A DNA stretch of 64,000 bases from Bradyrhizobium diazoefficiens USDA 110 (GTDB lineage Bacteria; Pseudomonadota; Alphaproteobacteria; Rhizobiales; Xanthobacteraceae): NCBI RefSeq assembly GCF_000011365.1, contig NC_004463.1, positions 3,830,001 to 3,894,000 of the forward strand, written 5' to 3'. The notes beneath the pieces are model-generated. The model did no database searches and was not told the DNA's origin. It saw only the letters and a program-made list of their open reading frames with translations. Position numbers and translations under genes: made by a program. Below are positions 7,472-17,246 of this stretch, in pieces; the first letter of the stretch is position 1; each line of letters starts with the position of its first letter.

Positions 7472-8365
7472 CTATTTGATCTCGTCGAGAAATCTGCTTA
7501 CGAGTGGCGACCAGATCGGAATGGCATCCGGCGAGCCGACGAAGAAATGCCCCTCATCGCCGAACGGCGGAACCAGATGGTATTGCGCCTTGCCCCCGGC
7601 CGAGGTGAAGGCCTCATGCATCCGCTTCGACAACGCGGGGCCGAAGAACGTGTCATTTTCGATATAGATCCACAGCATCGGCACCCGGGAGGTGCGACCG
7701 AAATCCATCGTCGCCTCGACCAGTTTATCCGGGGCGCAATTATTGTTCGGCTTGCCGCCGACACGCCCACCGCGGCCAGCGGCAAAGGTGATGATCGCTC
7801 CGATCTGCGGCGGGTTCATGCTGGAAAGCGCGATGGATGCCCAGCCGCCCGCAGACTGACCGACAACGACGACATCCTTCGGTGTGATGCGTTTTTCGGC
7901 AGCCAGGAAATCGATGATCCAGAGGTCGACCTGTGCCACCGCGAGGCCGGCGTCATGGAAATTGGGATTGGAGCACTTGCCGACCTTGGAAAAGAACGGT
8001 CCATAGAGTCCGCGTTCGGGAATATCGTTGGCTGAGGCGCCGTAACCGGTGCCGACGGGAGCGACCACGAAGTAGCCGCGCCTTGCGAACCATTTCGCCG
8101 CGTCGCGGAACTCGACGAGTGGAAAGAAGCTGCGCTGTTTAGGGTCGAGCGATACGCCGTGGTTCATGATTGCGAGCGGGAACGGGCCATCGCCGACGGG
8201 TCGAACGACATAGGCGAACATCGGCAACGGTAACGGCAATGCCCACACTTCCTCCTGGATGCGGCGCGACGCGGCCTCATTGTCTGCCCATGACGGTGCA
8301 ATCAAGGAGGACGCAAGCAGCTGCACGACCACCAGTAGCGGCTGGATCCATGTCCGTGGCTGCAT
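7472..8365 (-). CDS. Exported alpha/beta hydrolase (dienelactone hydrolase-like)
   Basis: A 297-residue protein with an N-terminal signal peptide (VVVQLLASSLIAPSWA, cleavage near residue 27). The alpha/beta hydrolase core shows the oxyanion block NHGVSLDPKQRSFFPL, the nucleophile elbow GQSAGGWAS, the acid strand LWIYIENDTFFGPAL and the histidine in FGDEGHFFVG. It resembles periplasmic dienelactone-hydrolase-type esterases of unknown substrate. The ATG at 8365 is preceded by an AGGA Shine-Dalgarno; an upstream extension inside the antiporter gene is rejected. It sits 11 bases behind an AAE-type antiporter and is likely co-transcribed with it. Confidence 0.82.
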   Translation of the reverse strand: MQPRTWIQPLLVVVQLLASSLIAPSWADNEAASRRIQEEVWALPLPLPMFAYVVRPVGDGPFPLAIMNHGVSLDPKQRSFFPLVEFRDAAKWFARRGYFVVAPVGTGYGASANDIPERGLYGPFFSKVGKCSNPNFHDAGLAVAQVDLWIIDFLAAEKRITPKDVVVVGQSAGGWASIALSSMNPPQIGAIITFAAGRGGRVGGKPNNNCAPDKLVEATMDFGRTSRVPMLWIYIENDTFFGPALSKRMHEAFTSAGGKAQYHLVPPFGDEGHFFVGSPDAIPIWSPLVSRFLDEIK

Positions 8366-8376
8366 TTCGTCCTCCC

Positions 8377-10065
8377 TCAGCCAACAAAGGTGCAGGCTAC
8401 GATAATCGGCCCGAGCACGGTCAGAACCACATTGCCGACGGCGTAAGGCACGGCAACGCCGAGCACCGGCGTCTGGCTCTCGGCGATCTCGCAAGCCCCG
8501 GTCACGGCTGCATCGACCGTCATGGCGCCGGCGAGGGCTCCACAGGTGATGACCGGGTTCATGCGCAGGACGTGATAGGCAAACAGCGTCGCGACGACCA
8601 GCGGCACCAGTGTGACCACGAGGCCCATGCCGACCAGCAACAGGCCGTGCGCCTGGATCGCGACCCAGGCGGCGTGACCGTTGGCCAGGCCGATCGCCGC
8701 GATGAATCCACCGAGGCCGAGATCGCTCAGCGTCTGCTGCGCGGCTGGCGGCATTGCGCCCATCGTCGGCCGGCGCGAGCGCAGCCAGCCACAGAGGAGA
8801 CCCGCGATCAGTGCGCCGCCACCGCCGCCGAGCGTCAGCGCGATGCCGCCGACCTTGAAGCTGACGAGCCCGGCCAGCAGCCCGGCGGCAATACCCGCCG
8901 CAAGGAAGGCAATGTCAGTACGGTCGCCGGAGCGCACGATCTGCCCGACCTGCTTCGCCGCGCGCTCGATGTTGCGGGTGCTGCCGACCAGCGTCATGAC
9001 GTCACCGACATAGACACGCGTGTCCGCGCTCAGCGGGGCTTCGCGCCCATGCCGCGTCAGGGCGCGCAAAAACACACCGCGTGCATCGCCGCCGATGCGA
9101 TCGGCCACATCCCGGATGGATCGGCCGTGGAGGTTGCGGTTGTCCACCAGCACGTCAAGCACATTGCCGGGGATCGCCTTCAGGATCTCGTCGGCATCGA
9201 TCTCGGTGCCGATGATCGGCTTGGCGGCGACAATGGCGGCAGTTCGACCGGCGATGACGATGTCGTCGCCCGCCTCGAGCACGGTGTCCAGACGCGGTTC
9301 GATATCGGCGCCCTGGCGCACGATCCGTTCGATCACCGTGCGGCTGCCGATGTCCTCCTCGATCGCCTTGACGGTTCGGCCGGCCGCAGCCGTGACGCGA
9401 TAGGCGCGAGCCTGGAACTTGCGATAGGATAGGTTCTCGGTCTTCGGCGGCGCGCCACCTGAAAGCTCGACCTCCAGCTTTTTCGCCTCGTCCTTGAGAT
9501 TGACCCCCATCAGTTTCGGCGCCGCGAAGGGGACGTAGAGCAGTGTCAGAATGTAGCCGAGCACATAGGTGACGGCATATCCCGCTGCGATATTCGCTTC
9601 CTGTTGCTCCAGCACGGTCTTCGGCAATCCGAGCTGCGCCAGCGCGCCCGAGGCCGTGCCGATCACGGAAGACTGCGTCAGCGCGCCAGCCGCAAGCCCG
9701 GATGCCGTGCCGGGATCGAGCTTGAGGGCGAACGCAAAGGCCAGCACGATCACGAGACCAGTCCCGCCGAGCACGAGCGCCATGGCAACTTGGGCCAGGG
9801 TGCGGACACTCAACGAGGCGAAAAACTCCGGTCCGGATTTGTAACCGATCGTGAATACGAAGAGACTGAACAGCACGATCCTCAGCAGCGCGGGGAACGT
9901 AAAGGTGCCGAGTTGTCCGATCAGGACGGACACGATCAGGATGCAGGCCGTGGTGCCGATCGCGAAGCCGTGGATCTTGAGGCGTCCAAGCATGGTGCCG
10001 ATGGCAACCGCAAGCAGCAGGAAGATCTCCGGAGCGGTGGAAATGATCCACCTGACAGTATCCAT
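8377..10065 (-). CDS. Aspartate:alanine exchanger (AAE/AspT) family antiporter, copy 1
   Basis: A 562-residue inner-membrane transporter with the AAE layout: about five N-terminal helices (10-185), a hydrophilic cytoplasmic loop with two RCK/TrkA-C-like domains (about 210-370), and five or six C-terminal helices (380-562). The two half-repeat motifs are visible as FTIGYKSGPEFF and CGALAGAMTVDAAVTGA. In Tetragenococcus, AspT exchanges aspartate for alanine and, with aspartate decarboxylase, generates proton motive force. Two further paralogues and an aspartate 4-decarboxylase lie within 11 kb, which supports amino-acid exchange here too. It heads an operon with a hydrolase and IalB. The FixK box at 10128 is about 70 bp upstream. 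Confidence 0.85.
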   Translation of the reverse strand: MDTVRWIISTAPEIFLLLAVAIGTMLGRLKIHGFAIGTTACILIVSVLIGQLGTFTFPALLRIVLFSLFVFTIGYKSGPEFFASLSVRTLAQVAMALVLGGTGLVIVLAFAFALKLDPGTASGLAAGALTQSSVIGTASGALAQLGLPKTVLEQQEANIAAGYAVTYVLGYILTLLYVPFAAPKLMGVNLKDEAKKLEVELSGGAPPKTENLSYRKFQARAYRVTAAAGRTVKAIEEDIGSRTVIERIVRQGADIEPRLDTVLEAGDDIVIAGRTAAIVAAKPIIGTEIDADEILKAIPGNVLDVLVDNRNLHGRSIRDVADRIGGDARGVFLRALTRHGREAPLSADTRVYVGDVMTLVGSTRNIERAAKQVGQIVRSGDRTDIAFLAAGIAAGLLAGLVSFKVGGIALTLGGGGGALIAGLLCGWLRSRRPTMGAMPPAAQQTLSDLGLGGFIAAIGLANGHAAWVAIQAHGLLLVGMGLVVTLVPLVVATLFAYHVLRMNPVITCGALAGAMTVDAAVTGACEIAESQTPVLGVAVPYAVGNVVLTVLGPIIVACTFVG

Positions 10066-10127
10066 GATCGCAAATTCCCGGGCGCAACGATTGACGTCGA
10101 ATTCGCGCCCGGGAACCGGGCGACTGC

Positions 10128-10141
10128 TTGATTTAGATCAA
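10128..10141. promoter_or_regulatory. FixK/FNR box between divergent antiporter and DUF1275-SulP operons
   Basis: TTGATTTAGATCAA, a complete palindromic FixK site. It lies about 70 bp from the antiporter start on the minus strand and about 74 bp from the DUF1275 start on the plus strand, so it can serve both divergent operons. Confidence 0.85.
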
Positions 10142-10208
10142 TCCCAAGCTATCCTCGCTGCGGCGTCTTTTGGCCGATGCAGGTTCTGCGACATCCGAAG
10201 TCCGCGCC

Positions 10209-10892
10209 ATGAGCACTCTGGATCTAGCTGCGGGCGCATCGTTGCGGCGCGATGAGACGCTTGAGGTCGCGCTGCTGCTCGCCTTCGCCGGCGGCTATCT
10301 CGACGCCTACACATGGATGATCCACGGCGTCATGGCGAATGCCCAGACCGCCAATCTGGTCCTGCTCTGGGTCTATGGTTCGGTGGGCAATTGGGCCGCG
10401 GCGCTCCATTTCGTGCCGCCGATCCTGTCATTTGCGATCGGTGTCTTGGTTGCGGCATGGCTGCGCCACGCGACGGGAGATCGGGCCAGCGTCATCAGCA
10501 CGCTGATCGAGATACTGCTTCTGATCGCAATCGAAATCCTGCACAACCGGCTGCCCGATCTTGCGGGCACGCTGGGCATTTCCTTTGTCGCGGCGATGCC
10601 GACCGCAATTTTCACCAAGGTCGAAGGCGTGGTCTACAGTTCGGTGATGATCACCGGTAACATGCGCCAGGCGATTGAGGGTGCGTTTGCGGCGGTCGTC
10701 GGCGGAGGTCCGCCGGGACCGCTTCGCCGCTCGGGCATGTTTGCAGCGCTGTGCGTCATGTTCGGCGTGGGAGCGGCGGTCGGGGCCTTCGCGACAAAGT
10801 CCTTTCCGAACCTGGCGCTCGGCATGCCCGTGATCGCCTTGCTGATCGTGTTGCTGCGCTGCGAGGTGGATCGCAGCGAGGCCCGTGCATGA
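10209..10892 (+). CDS. DUF1275 (YoaK-like) membrane protein
   Basis: A 227-residue integral membrane protein of the DUF1275 family with about six hydrophobic segments. The family blocks AFAGGYLDAYTWMIHGVMAN (residues 25-44) near the N-terminus and GVVYSSVMITGNMRQAIEG in the middle are clear. The biochemical function of the family is unknown. The ATG at 10209 is preferred over a non-ATG extension to 10170. Its stop overlaps the SulP start by four bases (ATGA), so the two are translationally coupled, hinting at a joint role in anion or small-molecule transport. Expression is likely FixK-dependent through the box at 10128. Confidence 0.85.
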   Translation: MSTLDLAAGASLRRDETLEVALLLAFAGGYLDAYTWMIHGVMANAQTANLVLLWVYGSVGNWAAALHFVPPILSFAIGVLVAAWLRHATGDRASVISTLIEILLLIAIEILHNRLPDLAGTLGISFVAAMPTAIFTKVEGVVYSSVMITGNMRQAIEGAFAAVVGGGPPGPLRRSGMFAALCVMFGVGAAVGAFATKSFPNLALGMPVIALLIVLLRCEVDRSEARA

Positions 10893-12580
10893 GCGCCCCG
10901 TCTGGGCTGCAGGGGAGCTGGTTGCGGTACTTTCCGCCGTCGAGCTGGCTTGCGACCTATCGCAGGTCGTGGTTGCCATCGGATGCTGTCGCCGGCGTCA
11001 CGCTTGCCGCTTACGCAATTCCGGTATCGCTGGCCTACGCCGCGCTGGCCGGGCTGCCGCCGCAGGTCGGGATCTACGGCTACATGCTCGGCGGCTTCGG
11101 TTACGCCTTGTTGGGCTCGTCGCGCCAGCTTGCGGTCGGCCCGACTTCGGCAATCTCGCTGATGATCGTGGGCACGGTAGGGCCGCTCGCCGCGGGCGAT
11201 CCGGTGCGTTATGGGCAAATTGCAAGTCTTGCTGCCTTCGCGGTCGCGGTGTTGTGCCTCATCGCCTGGCTGTGCAAGCTCAGCGTCCTCGTCCGTCTGG
11301 TCAGCGACAGCATTCTCGTCGGCTTCAAGGCTGGCGCCGGGCTCACCATCATCATGAGCCAGCTGCCGAGCCTGTTCGGTGTTGCCGGTGGCGGCCATGA
11401 CTTCTTCGAACGCGGCATTGAGCTCGCCGGGCAGCTCGGTGACGTGAATCCGCTGGTGCTCGCCGTCGGTCTGGTGGCATTCCTGCTTCTGCTGACCGGC
11501 GAGCGGCTGCTCCCCGGTAGGCCGGTCGGGATCGCGGTTGTGGCGCTGGCGATCGCGGTGGCAACCGCGCTCGGTCTGCCGGCTCTCGGCGTGCCCGTGA
11601 CGGGAAGAATCCCCCAGGGCCTGCCGGTGCCTGGCTTGCCCACGTTCGGCCTGCTGGAGTTCGACGATCTCTTTCCGCTTGCCGCCGGATGTGTGCTGCT
11701 CGCCTACATAGAGGGTGTTTCGGCGGCTCGGAGCTTCGCCGCCAAGCATGGTGACAGCCTTGACGTCAGGCAGGAGTTCTTGGGCCTCGGTGCGGCCAAT
11801 CTCGCTACGGCCTTAGGTCATGGCTATCCTGTGGCTGGCGGGTTGTCGCAATCCGCCGTCAATGACAGCGCGGGTGCCCGCACACCGTTGGCGCTGGTCA
11901 TTTGCTCTGGGACGCTGGCGCTGTGTCTCTTGTTCTTCACAGGGCTACTGACCAATCTGCCCAAGGCGGTGCTGGCCGCCATCGTCTTTGCCGCCGTGTA
12001 CCGGCTCGTCGACATCCGTACGTTGGCGCGGATGTGGCGCGTCAGCCGCATCGATTTCTACGCGGCGGTGATCGCATTGGTATCCGTCCTGCTGCTCGGC
12101 ATCCTGCAAGGTGTCCTGCTGGCGTCGATCGCCTCCATCTTCCTGCTGCTGGCGCGCGCGTCACAGCCGAATGTGGCATTTCTCGGCAGGCTCCCGGGCA
12201 GCGGCCGGTATTCCGACAGCGCCAGGCACGAGGACGTGGAGCCGCTGGTTGGAATCATCGCGTTCCGCCCCGAAGCCTCGCTGCTCTATATTAATGCCGA
12301 GATGATCCTGGAGGTCGTTCTGAATGCGCTCCAGAGGTCGTCGGATGTCAGGCTCGTTGCCTGCGACCTCTCGGCGTCGCCCTACATCGATCTGGCCGGC
12401 GCGCATATGCTCCGGAATCTCCACGACGAACTTGCGTCACGCCATGTCGCGTTCTGCATCGCCGGCGCGCATGCGCAATTGCGCGATTTGCTGCGCGCCG
12501 AGGGGCTCGCCGAGAGGACCGACAGCGGGCAATGGTTGCGTTCGCTCGACAACGTGCTCGGCGACAACCAGGCCAGATAG
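10889..12580 (+). CDS. SulP family anion transporter with STAS domain
   Basis: A 563-residue SLC26/SulP transporter. The signature near the N-terminus (DAVAGVTLAAYAIPVSLAYA, then GLPPQVGIYGYMLGGF, SSRQLAVGPTSAISLM) and the VAGGLSQSAVNDSAGARTPL block are typical. Around 10-14 membrane helices occupy residues 25-430 and a C-terminal STAS domain covers about 450-555 (LLYINAEMILEVVLNALQ, then VACDLSASPYIDLAGAHML). SulP members carry sulfate, bicarbonate, dicarboxylates or other anions; the substrate cannot be assigned. It shares a four-base overlap with DUF1275. Sulfate, or C4-dicarboxylates such as fumarate or aspartate, would fit the neighbourhood. Confidence 0.9.
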   Translation: MSAPSGLQGSWLRYFPPSSWLATYRRSWLPSDAVAGVTLAAYAIPVSLAYAALAGLPPQVGIYGYMLGGFGYALLGSSRQLAVGPTSAISLMIVGTVGPLAAGDPVRYGQIASLAAFAVAVLCLIAWLCKLSVLVRLVSDSILVGFKAGAGLTIIMSQLPSLFGVAGGGHDFFERGIELAGQLGDVNPLVLAVGLVAFLLLLTGERLLPGRPVGIAVVALAIAVATALGLPALGVPVTGRIPQGLPVPGLPTFGLLEFDDLFPLAAGCVLLAYIEGVSAARSFAAKHGDSLDVRQEFLGLGAANLATALGHGYPVAGGLSQSAVNDSAGARTPLALVICSGTLALCLLFFTGLLTNLPKAVLAAIVFAAVYRLVDIRTLARMWRVSRIDFYAAVIALVSVLLLGILQGVLLASIASIFLLLARASQPNVAFLGRLPGSGRYSDSARHEDVEPLVGIIAFRPEASLLYINAEMILEVVLNALQRSSDVRLVACDLSASPYIDLAGAHMLRNLHDELASRHVAFCIAGAHAQLRDLLRAEGLAERTDSGQWLRSLDNVLGDNQAR

Positions 12581-12690
12581 CGCCCGGGACATTTGCCGAT
12601 CTCCGGCGCGACTTTCGTTCAGTCGCGCGTCCGTGTTGCATCGCGAAGCGTGCACGCTGCTCGCAGGCCGACTGATTTCATGCGCGACCG

Positions 12691-12704
12691 TTGACTTGGA
12701 TCAA
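12691..12704. promoter_or_regulatory. FixK/FNR box upstream of the large decarboxylase
   Basis: TTGACTTGGATCAA, an exact TTGA-N6-TCAA site, centred about 77 bp before the ATG at 12775. Confidence 0.85.
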
Positions 12705-12774
12705 TGGAGCTCTCCCGCGCGATACCCACGATCCGCCATCACCTTCGCCTCAAGAGCCAAGGATGGGGAGAGAC

Positions 12775-15528
12775 ATGCCCAAGGACGCCAAGCCTGCGCA
12801 GCAGCGCATCGATCAGTTCTTCTCCGGGCCCGGCGGACGGGCGGACAATTGGCGCGATCTGGTCGACGCGGCCAAAGCATGGTCCCGCGGCGGAGACCGT
12901 GCGAAGTATGACGCTGCGCTGGCCGATCTCTTCGTGACGGAGGAATTTCACGGCTATCCTGGCCTGCAGCTCATGGCAGCCTTGCGGGAGGCAGCCACGA
13001 CTGGCGATGCGGCAACTTCGCTGGCGCTCGCCACGCGGTTGACGCAGGCCCTGACGACGAGATCCTTCCGTCAGCATGCGGGCGACTGGAATACGAATGA
13101 CGAAGGCAACGGCGAGACGCCCGATCTGGTGCCGCAGATGTTCGGTCCGCACGCGGCGCGCCGTCCCTATTTCGAGACGCTGATCGTCACCGGCCTCACG
13201 TCCGGCAGTTGGCCCGCACTCGCCAACGAATGGCGCAAGCTTCGGCGTCCGGTTGATCAGTTTGTCTACGAGCCGGTTATCGTCGGCAGCCTCGAGGACG
13301 CCTTCTGCGCCACGATCCTGAACCCGAACCTCGCAGCCGTCGTCATCAACGAAGGCTTCGCGCTACGCTCACGTCACGACGCGCCCGTGCTCCGCCCCCT
13401 GACTTCGTCGGCGGGATTGAAGGACGAGTCCGACGCTTCGGCGCTGCGGCTCGCCCATATCATCAAGCACGTCCGCCCCGAGCTTGACCTCTATCTGATG
13501 TCCAATCGCAACGTGGAGGAGATGGCCGGAAATCCCGAGGCCGATGTCGTCCGCCGGATCTTCTATTCGGTCGAGGAACTGCTTGAGCTGCATCTCTCGA
13601 TCCTTGAAGGCGTGCAGGATCGCTACGACACGCCGTTCTTCGACAATCTGAAGAAATATGCGCAGCGTCCGATCGGAACGTTCCATGCGCTGCCGATCGC
13701 GCGCGGCAAATCGGTCTTCAAGTCGGACTGGATCCGCGACATGGGCGAGTTCTACGGCCTGAACCTGTTCCTGGCCGAAAGTAGCGCAACCACCGGCGGC
13801 CTGGACAGCCTGTTGGAGCCGACCGGCAACATCAAGAAGGCGCAGGACAAGGCCGCGCGCGCGCTTGGCGCCGATCGCGTATTCTTCGTGACCAATGGCA
13901 CCTCGACGTCGAACAAGATGGCGGTGCAGGCGCTGATCGGGCCGGGCGATATCGCCATCGTCGATCGCAATTGCCACAAATCGCATCACTACGGGATGGT
14001 GCTGGCCGGCGCGCAGCCGCTCTATGTCGAAGCCTTCCCTATGACGGAATATTCGATGTACGGCGCCGTGCCGCTGAAGACCATCAAGCAGGCTTTGTTG
14101 AGCGCTAGGGCCGACGGCCGGCTCGACCGCGTCAAGCTGCTGGATCTGACCAACTGCACTTTCGACGGCCACATCTACAATACCCGCCGGGTGATGGAGG
14201 AGTGCCTTGCCATCAAGCCCGACCTGATCTTCCTGTGGGACGAGGCCTGGTTCGGCTTCGCGCGCTTCTCGCCGTTCCTGCGACGGCGCACCGCGATGGG
14301 CGCCGCTAGCGAGATCGAAGCCTGGATGCGCGATCCGAGATCGGTCGCGGCCTACGAGACGCAGCAGGCCGAGCTCGGCAAGAGTCCTTCGGACCAGGTG
14401 CTGCTCAAGACCCGGCTGATCCCCGATCCACGTCAGATTCGCCTTCGCGTGTACCAGACCAATTCGACCCACAAGTCGATGTCGGCGATCCGGCAGGGCT
14501 CGATGCTGGCGGTCAAGGACGTCGAATTCCACACGGTCGAGCAGCAGTTCAAGGAAGCCGTGTTCACGCACGCCTCCACCAGTCCGAACCAGCAGCTGAT
14601 CGCGAGCCTGGATGTCTCGCGGCGCCAGATGGAGCTGGAGGGTTACGGTCTCGTGGCCAATGCGATCGAGATCGCGCTGGCCATCCGACAGGCAGTCAAC
14701 ACCAATCCGCTGATCTCGAAATATTTCCGTATCCTCGGTGCCGACGCCATGGTGCCGGCGCAATATCGCCAAAGCGGGTTCACCGATTATCTGGCGGCCG
14801 GCACGAACTGGGCGAGTGCCCTTAAGAGCCTGGACGACGACGAGTTTTGCCTCGATCCAACCCGCATGACGCTGGTGTGCGGCACAGCCGGCTTCGACGG
14901 CACGCAGTTCAAGGGCATCCTCGCGAACGACTACAACATCCAGGTCAACAAGACCTCGCGCAATTCGGTGCTGCTCCAGTCCAACATCAACAACACGCGC
15001 AGCGACGTGGCACATCTCGTCAGGGTGCTGGCGGAGATCGCCGGCGAGGTCGACCGTGGCCTGACCCAGGGCGGAGCCAATGCGAAGAGGGCCTTCGAGG
15101 CGCGGGTCAAGAGCTTGATGACCGACGTGCCCGACTTGCCGAACTTCTCGCACTTCCACCAGAGCTTCCGCGGCGACGCCGGCGCCAAGACCAACGAAGG
15201 CGATATCCGCAGCGGCTTCTACGCGGCCTATGACGCGGCTGGTTGCGAATTCATTCGCCTCGCCGACCCCGAGATCGACCGGCGCCTGAAGGCCGGTCCC
15301 GACCTCGTCTCAGCCAGTTTCGTGATCCCGTATCCGCCGGGCTTCCCGATCATGGTGCCGGGACAGGTCATCACCCAGGAAACCATCGACTTCATGCGGA
15401 AGCTCGATGTGAAGGAGATCCATGGCTACGACGCCAAGGAAGGCCTGAAGCTCGTGCGGGCCGAGGCCTTGGCGAAGATCGGCAGGCCCAAACCCGGCGC
15501 GCAGCCGAAGCTGAAGGCCGCCTCATAA
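12775..15528 (+). CDS. Orn/Lys/Arg decarboxylase-family PLP enzyme, large form
   Basis: A 917-residue fold-type I PLP decarboxylase of the OKR (basic amino acid) class. After a lineage-specific N-terminal region (1-110) and a receiver-like wing domain (about 110-270) comes the PLP core with VTNGTSTSNKMAVQALIGPG, the PLP-binding DRNCHKSHHYGMV, the Asp in FLWDEAWFGFARFSP and the Schiff-base lysine Lys567 in STHKSMSA. The C-terminal domain contains the VIPYPPGFPIMVPG block usual for arginine/lysine decarboxylases. It removes CO2 from an amino acid and uses a cytoplasmic proton, as in acid resistance. The start at 12775 follows GGGGAG. It converges on an antiporter gene, a pairing typical of decarboxylase/antiporter systems, but the exact substrate is undetermined. 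Confidence 0.87.
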   Translation: MPKDAKPAQQRIDQFFSGPGGRADNWRDLVDAAKAWSRGGDRAKYDAALADLFVTEEFHGYPGLQLMAALREAATTGDAATSLALATRLTQALTTRSFRQHAGDWNTNDEGNGETPDLVPQMFGPHAARRPYFETLIVTGLTSGSWPALANEWRKLRRPVDQFVYEPVIVGSLEDAFCATILNPNLAAVVINEGFALRSRHDAPVLRPLTSSAGLKDESDASALRLAHIIKHVRPELDLYLMSNRNVEEMAGNPEADVVRRIFYSVEELLELHLSILEGVQDRYDTPFFDNLKKYAQRPIGTFHALPIARGKSVFKSDWIRDMGEFYGLNLFLAESSATTGGLDSLLEPTGNIKKAQDKAARALGADRVFFVTNGTSTSNKMAVQALIGPGDIAIVDRNCHKSHHYGMVLAGAQPLYVEAFPMTEYSMYGAVPLKTIKQALLSARADGRLDRVKLLDLTNCTFDGHIYNTRRVMEECLAIKPDLIFLWDEAWFGFARFSPFLRRRTAMGAASEIEAWMRDPRSVAAYETQQAELGKSPSDQVLLKTRLIPDPRQIRLRVYQTNSTHKSMSAIRQGSMLAVKDVEFHTVEQQFKEAVFTHASTSPNQQLIASLDVSRRQMELEGYGLVANAIEIALAIRQAVNTNPLISKYFRILGADAMVPAQYRQSGFTDYLAAGTNWASALKSLDDDEFCLDPTRMTLVCGTAGFDGTQFKGILANDYNIQVNKTSRNSVLLQSNINNTRSDVAHLVRVLAEIAGEVDRGLTQGGANAKRAFEARVKSLMTDVPDLPNFSHFHQSFRGDAGAKTNEGDIRSGFYAAYDAAGCEFIRLADPEIDRRLKAGPDLVSASFVIPYPPGFPIMVPGQVITQETIDFMRKLDVKEIHGYDAKEGLKLVRAEALAKIGRPKPGAQPKLKAAS

Positions 15529-15543
15529 CAGGGGACAGAACAT

Positions 15544-17235
15544 TTAGGTGGCGAGAACGGCCACCATGATCGATCCCCAGGTCGTGAGCAGGATGTTCGC
15601 GATGGGATAGGCGGGGGTGTAGCCCAGCACCGGCACAGGGCTTCCCGAGCGCTCCTGGAGGGCCGCCATTGCCGCCGTTACCGTCTACGCCCCGGTCAAA
15701 CCGCCGAGCAGAAGGATTGGATTCATGCGCAAGACAAAATGACCGAAGCAGAATCCGACGATCTGTGGCAGCAGGGTCACCACCATGCCGCCGAGCAGCA
15801 GGCTGATGCCGGAGTCTCGCAGGGCGGAGAGGAAGATCGGCCCGGCATGGATCCCGGTGAGCCCGACGAACGCGGCCAGTCCGAGCGACGTCATCAGGCT
15901 GATGGCGCCGTCCGGGATTCGTCCGAAGCGCGGATCGAGCGTGCGGAGGTGACCGACCAGAAGCCCGGCAAGCAGCGTCCCGACGCTCGTGCTCAGTGCG
16001 ATCTTGATGCTGCCGACGGGAAAGCTCACGAGAACGCCAACAACGCCGCCGAAGAAGATCGCAAGCCCCAGCACCACGAAATCGATGCTGTTGCTGGGCG
16101 CAACGATGACGCCGATATTCTTCGCCGCGTTCTCGACAACCGGTTCGGGGCCGACGATGCGCAGCAGGTCGCCACGCTGGAGGACGACGCCGGGAGCAAT
16201 CGGAAGTTCCTGGCCGCCCCGGCTCAACGAGCGCAGATAGAGGCCGTGTGTCCAGTCCTGCTGCGAGGCCTCTTGCAGGTTCATGCCCGCGAGCTTGGCG
16301 TTGATCAGGAACACGTCAGCGGAGATCAAGGGAATGTCGAGCAGTTCCCTGTCTTCGACCTCCTCGGCGCGGGAGCCGATCAGCTCCACGATGATCTGGC
16401 GCGGCGCCGATATCGTGATGACGTCGCCGGGCGCGAGGATGGTGCCGGGCTCCGCTTGGAGTACGCGTTCTCCACGGCGGATCCGATGGATGAACAGGCG
16501 ATGCTCCGGGCGAGCCTCGGCGGCCGCAACTGTCGATCCGATGAGGGGAGAGTGCTCGTCGAGGCGATAGGCGCGCAGCTCGAACTTTCGCCACGCGGAT
16601 GCCAGACCGGGCTTGGCGCGGCTCATCCCCAGCGACCGCTCGAGCTTGAGCGCCTCGTCCCGCAGGTCGATCTTCAGGAGTGCCGGTGCGACCACCGTGC
16701 ACCACATGATCACGCCTGCATAGCCAAAGATGTAGCAGACCGCATCGGCTACCGCGATGTGCGAGATATAGAGGGCGCGCTGCGCCTCGGGCACGGCGAG
16801 GCCGTTGACCGCGTCGGTCGCCGTCCCCATCGCCGCGCTTTGGCTGAGCGACCCCGACATCAGCCCTGCCGCAAAGCCGGGATCGAGCCCGAGTATCCTG
16901 CCCACGGCGATTGCGGCCGCAAGGCCGGTGAGGCACACGACGACGGCGAGCAGCACCGGCTTCAGCCCGTCGCGCTTCATCGCCTGCACGAATTGCGGAC
17001 CGACGGAATAGCCGACGCCGAACAGAAACAGCAGAAACAGGAAGGATTTGGTCATGCTGGAAACAGGCACATGCGCGAAGTCGCCGACCACGAGGCCAGC
17101 GAACAACGCGCCTGTGACCGGGCCCAGACTGAAGGCGCCGATCTTGAAGCTTCCGATCCAGTAGCCCGCGGCGATCACCAGGAACAGCGCGAGCTCCGGA
17201 TAGCGGATGAGAAACTGTTCCAGCCAAGTCAGCAT
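15544..17235 (-). pseudogene. AAE/AspT-type antiporter, copy 2, with premature TAG codon
   Basis: The frame from the ATG at 17235 encodes 516 residues of an aspartate:alanine-exchanger-type antiporter (N-terminal helices, two TrkA-C-like domains at about 205-375, C-terminal helices) and ends at a TAG (15685-15687) in the middle of the second conserved motif (LLLGGLTGA-stop-TVTAA). Reading on in the same frame gives 46 more good family residues (e.g. VPVLGYTPAYPIANILLTTW) to a TAA at 15544-15546. The restored length of 563 matches copies 1 (562) and 3 (563). A single CAG-to-TAG change would explain it, since related proteins often have Gln after GA. The last helix and half of a substrate-site motif are lost, so it is probably inactive, unless the stop is read through or is an error. 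It lies 33 bases behind copy 3. Confidence 0.8.
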
Positions 17236-17246
17236 CTCGGGCCGCC

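Noticed and set aside
13369-15159. Open minus-strand frame of 596 codons opposite the OKR decarboxylase
   Set aside because: The plus-strand protein has all catalytic motifs; the reverse frame is composition-driven and without motifs.
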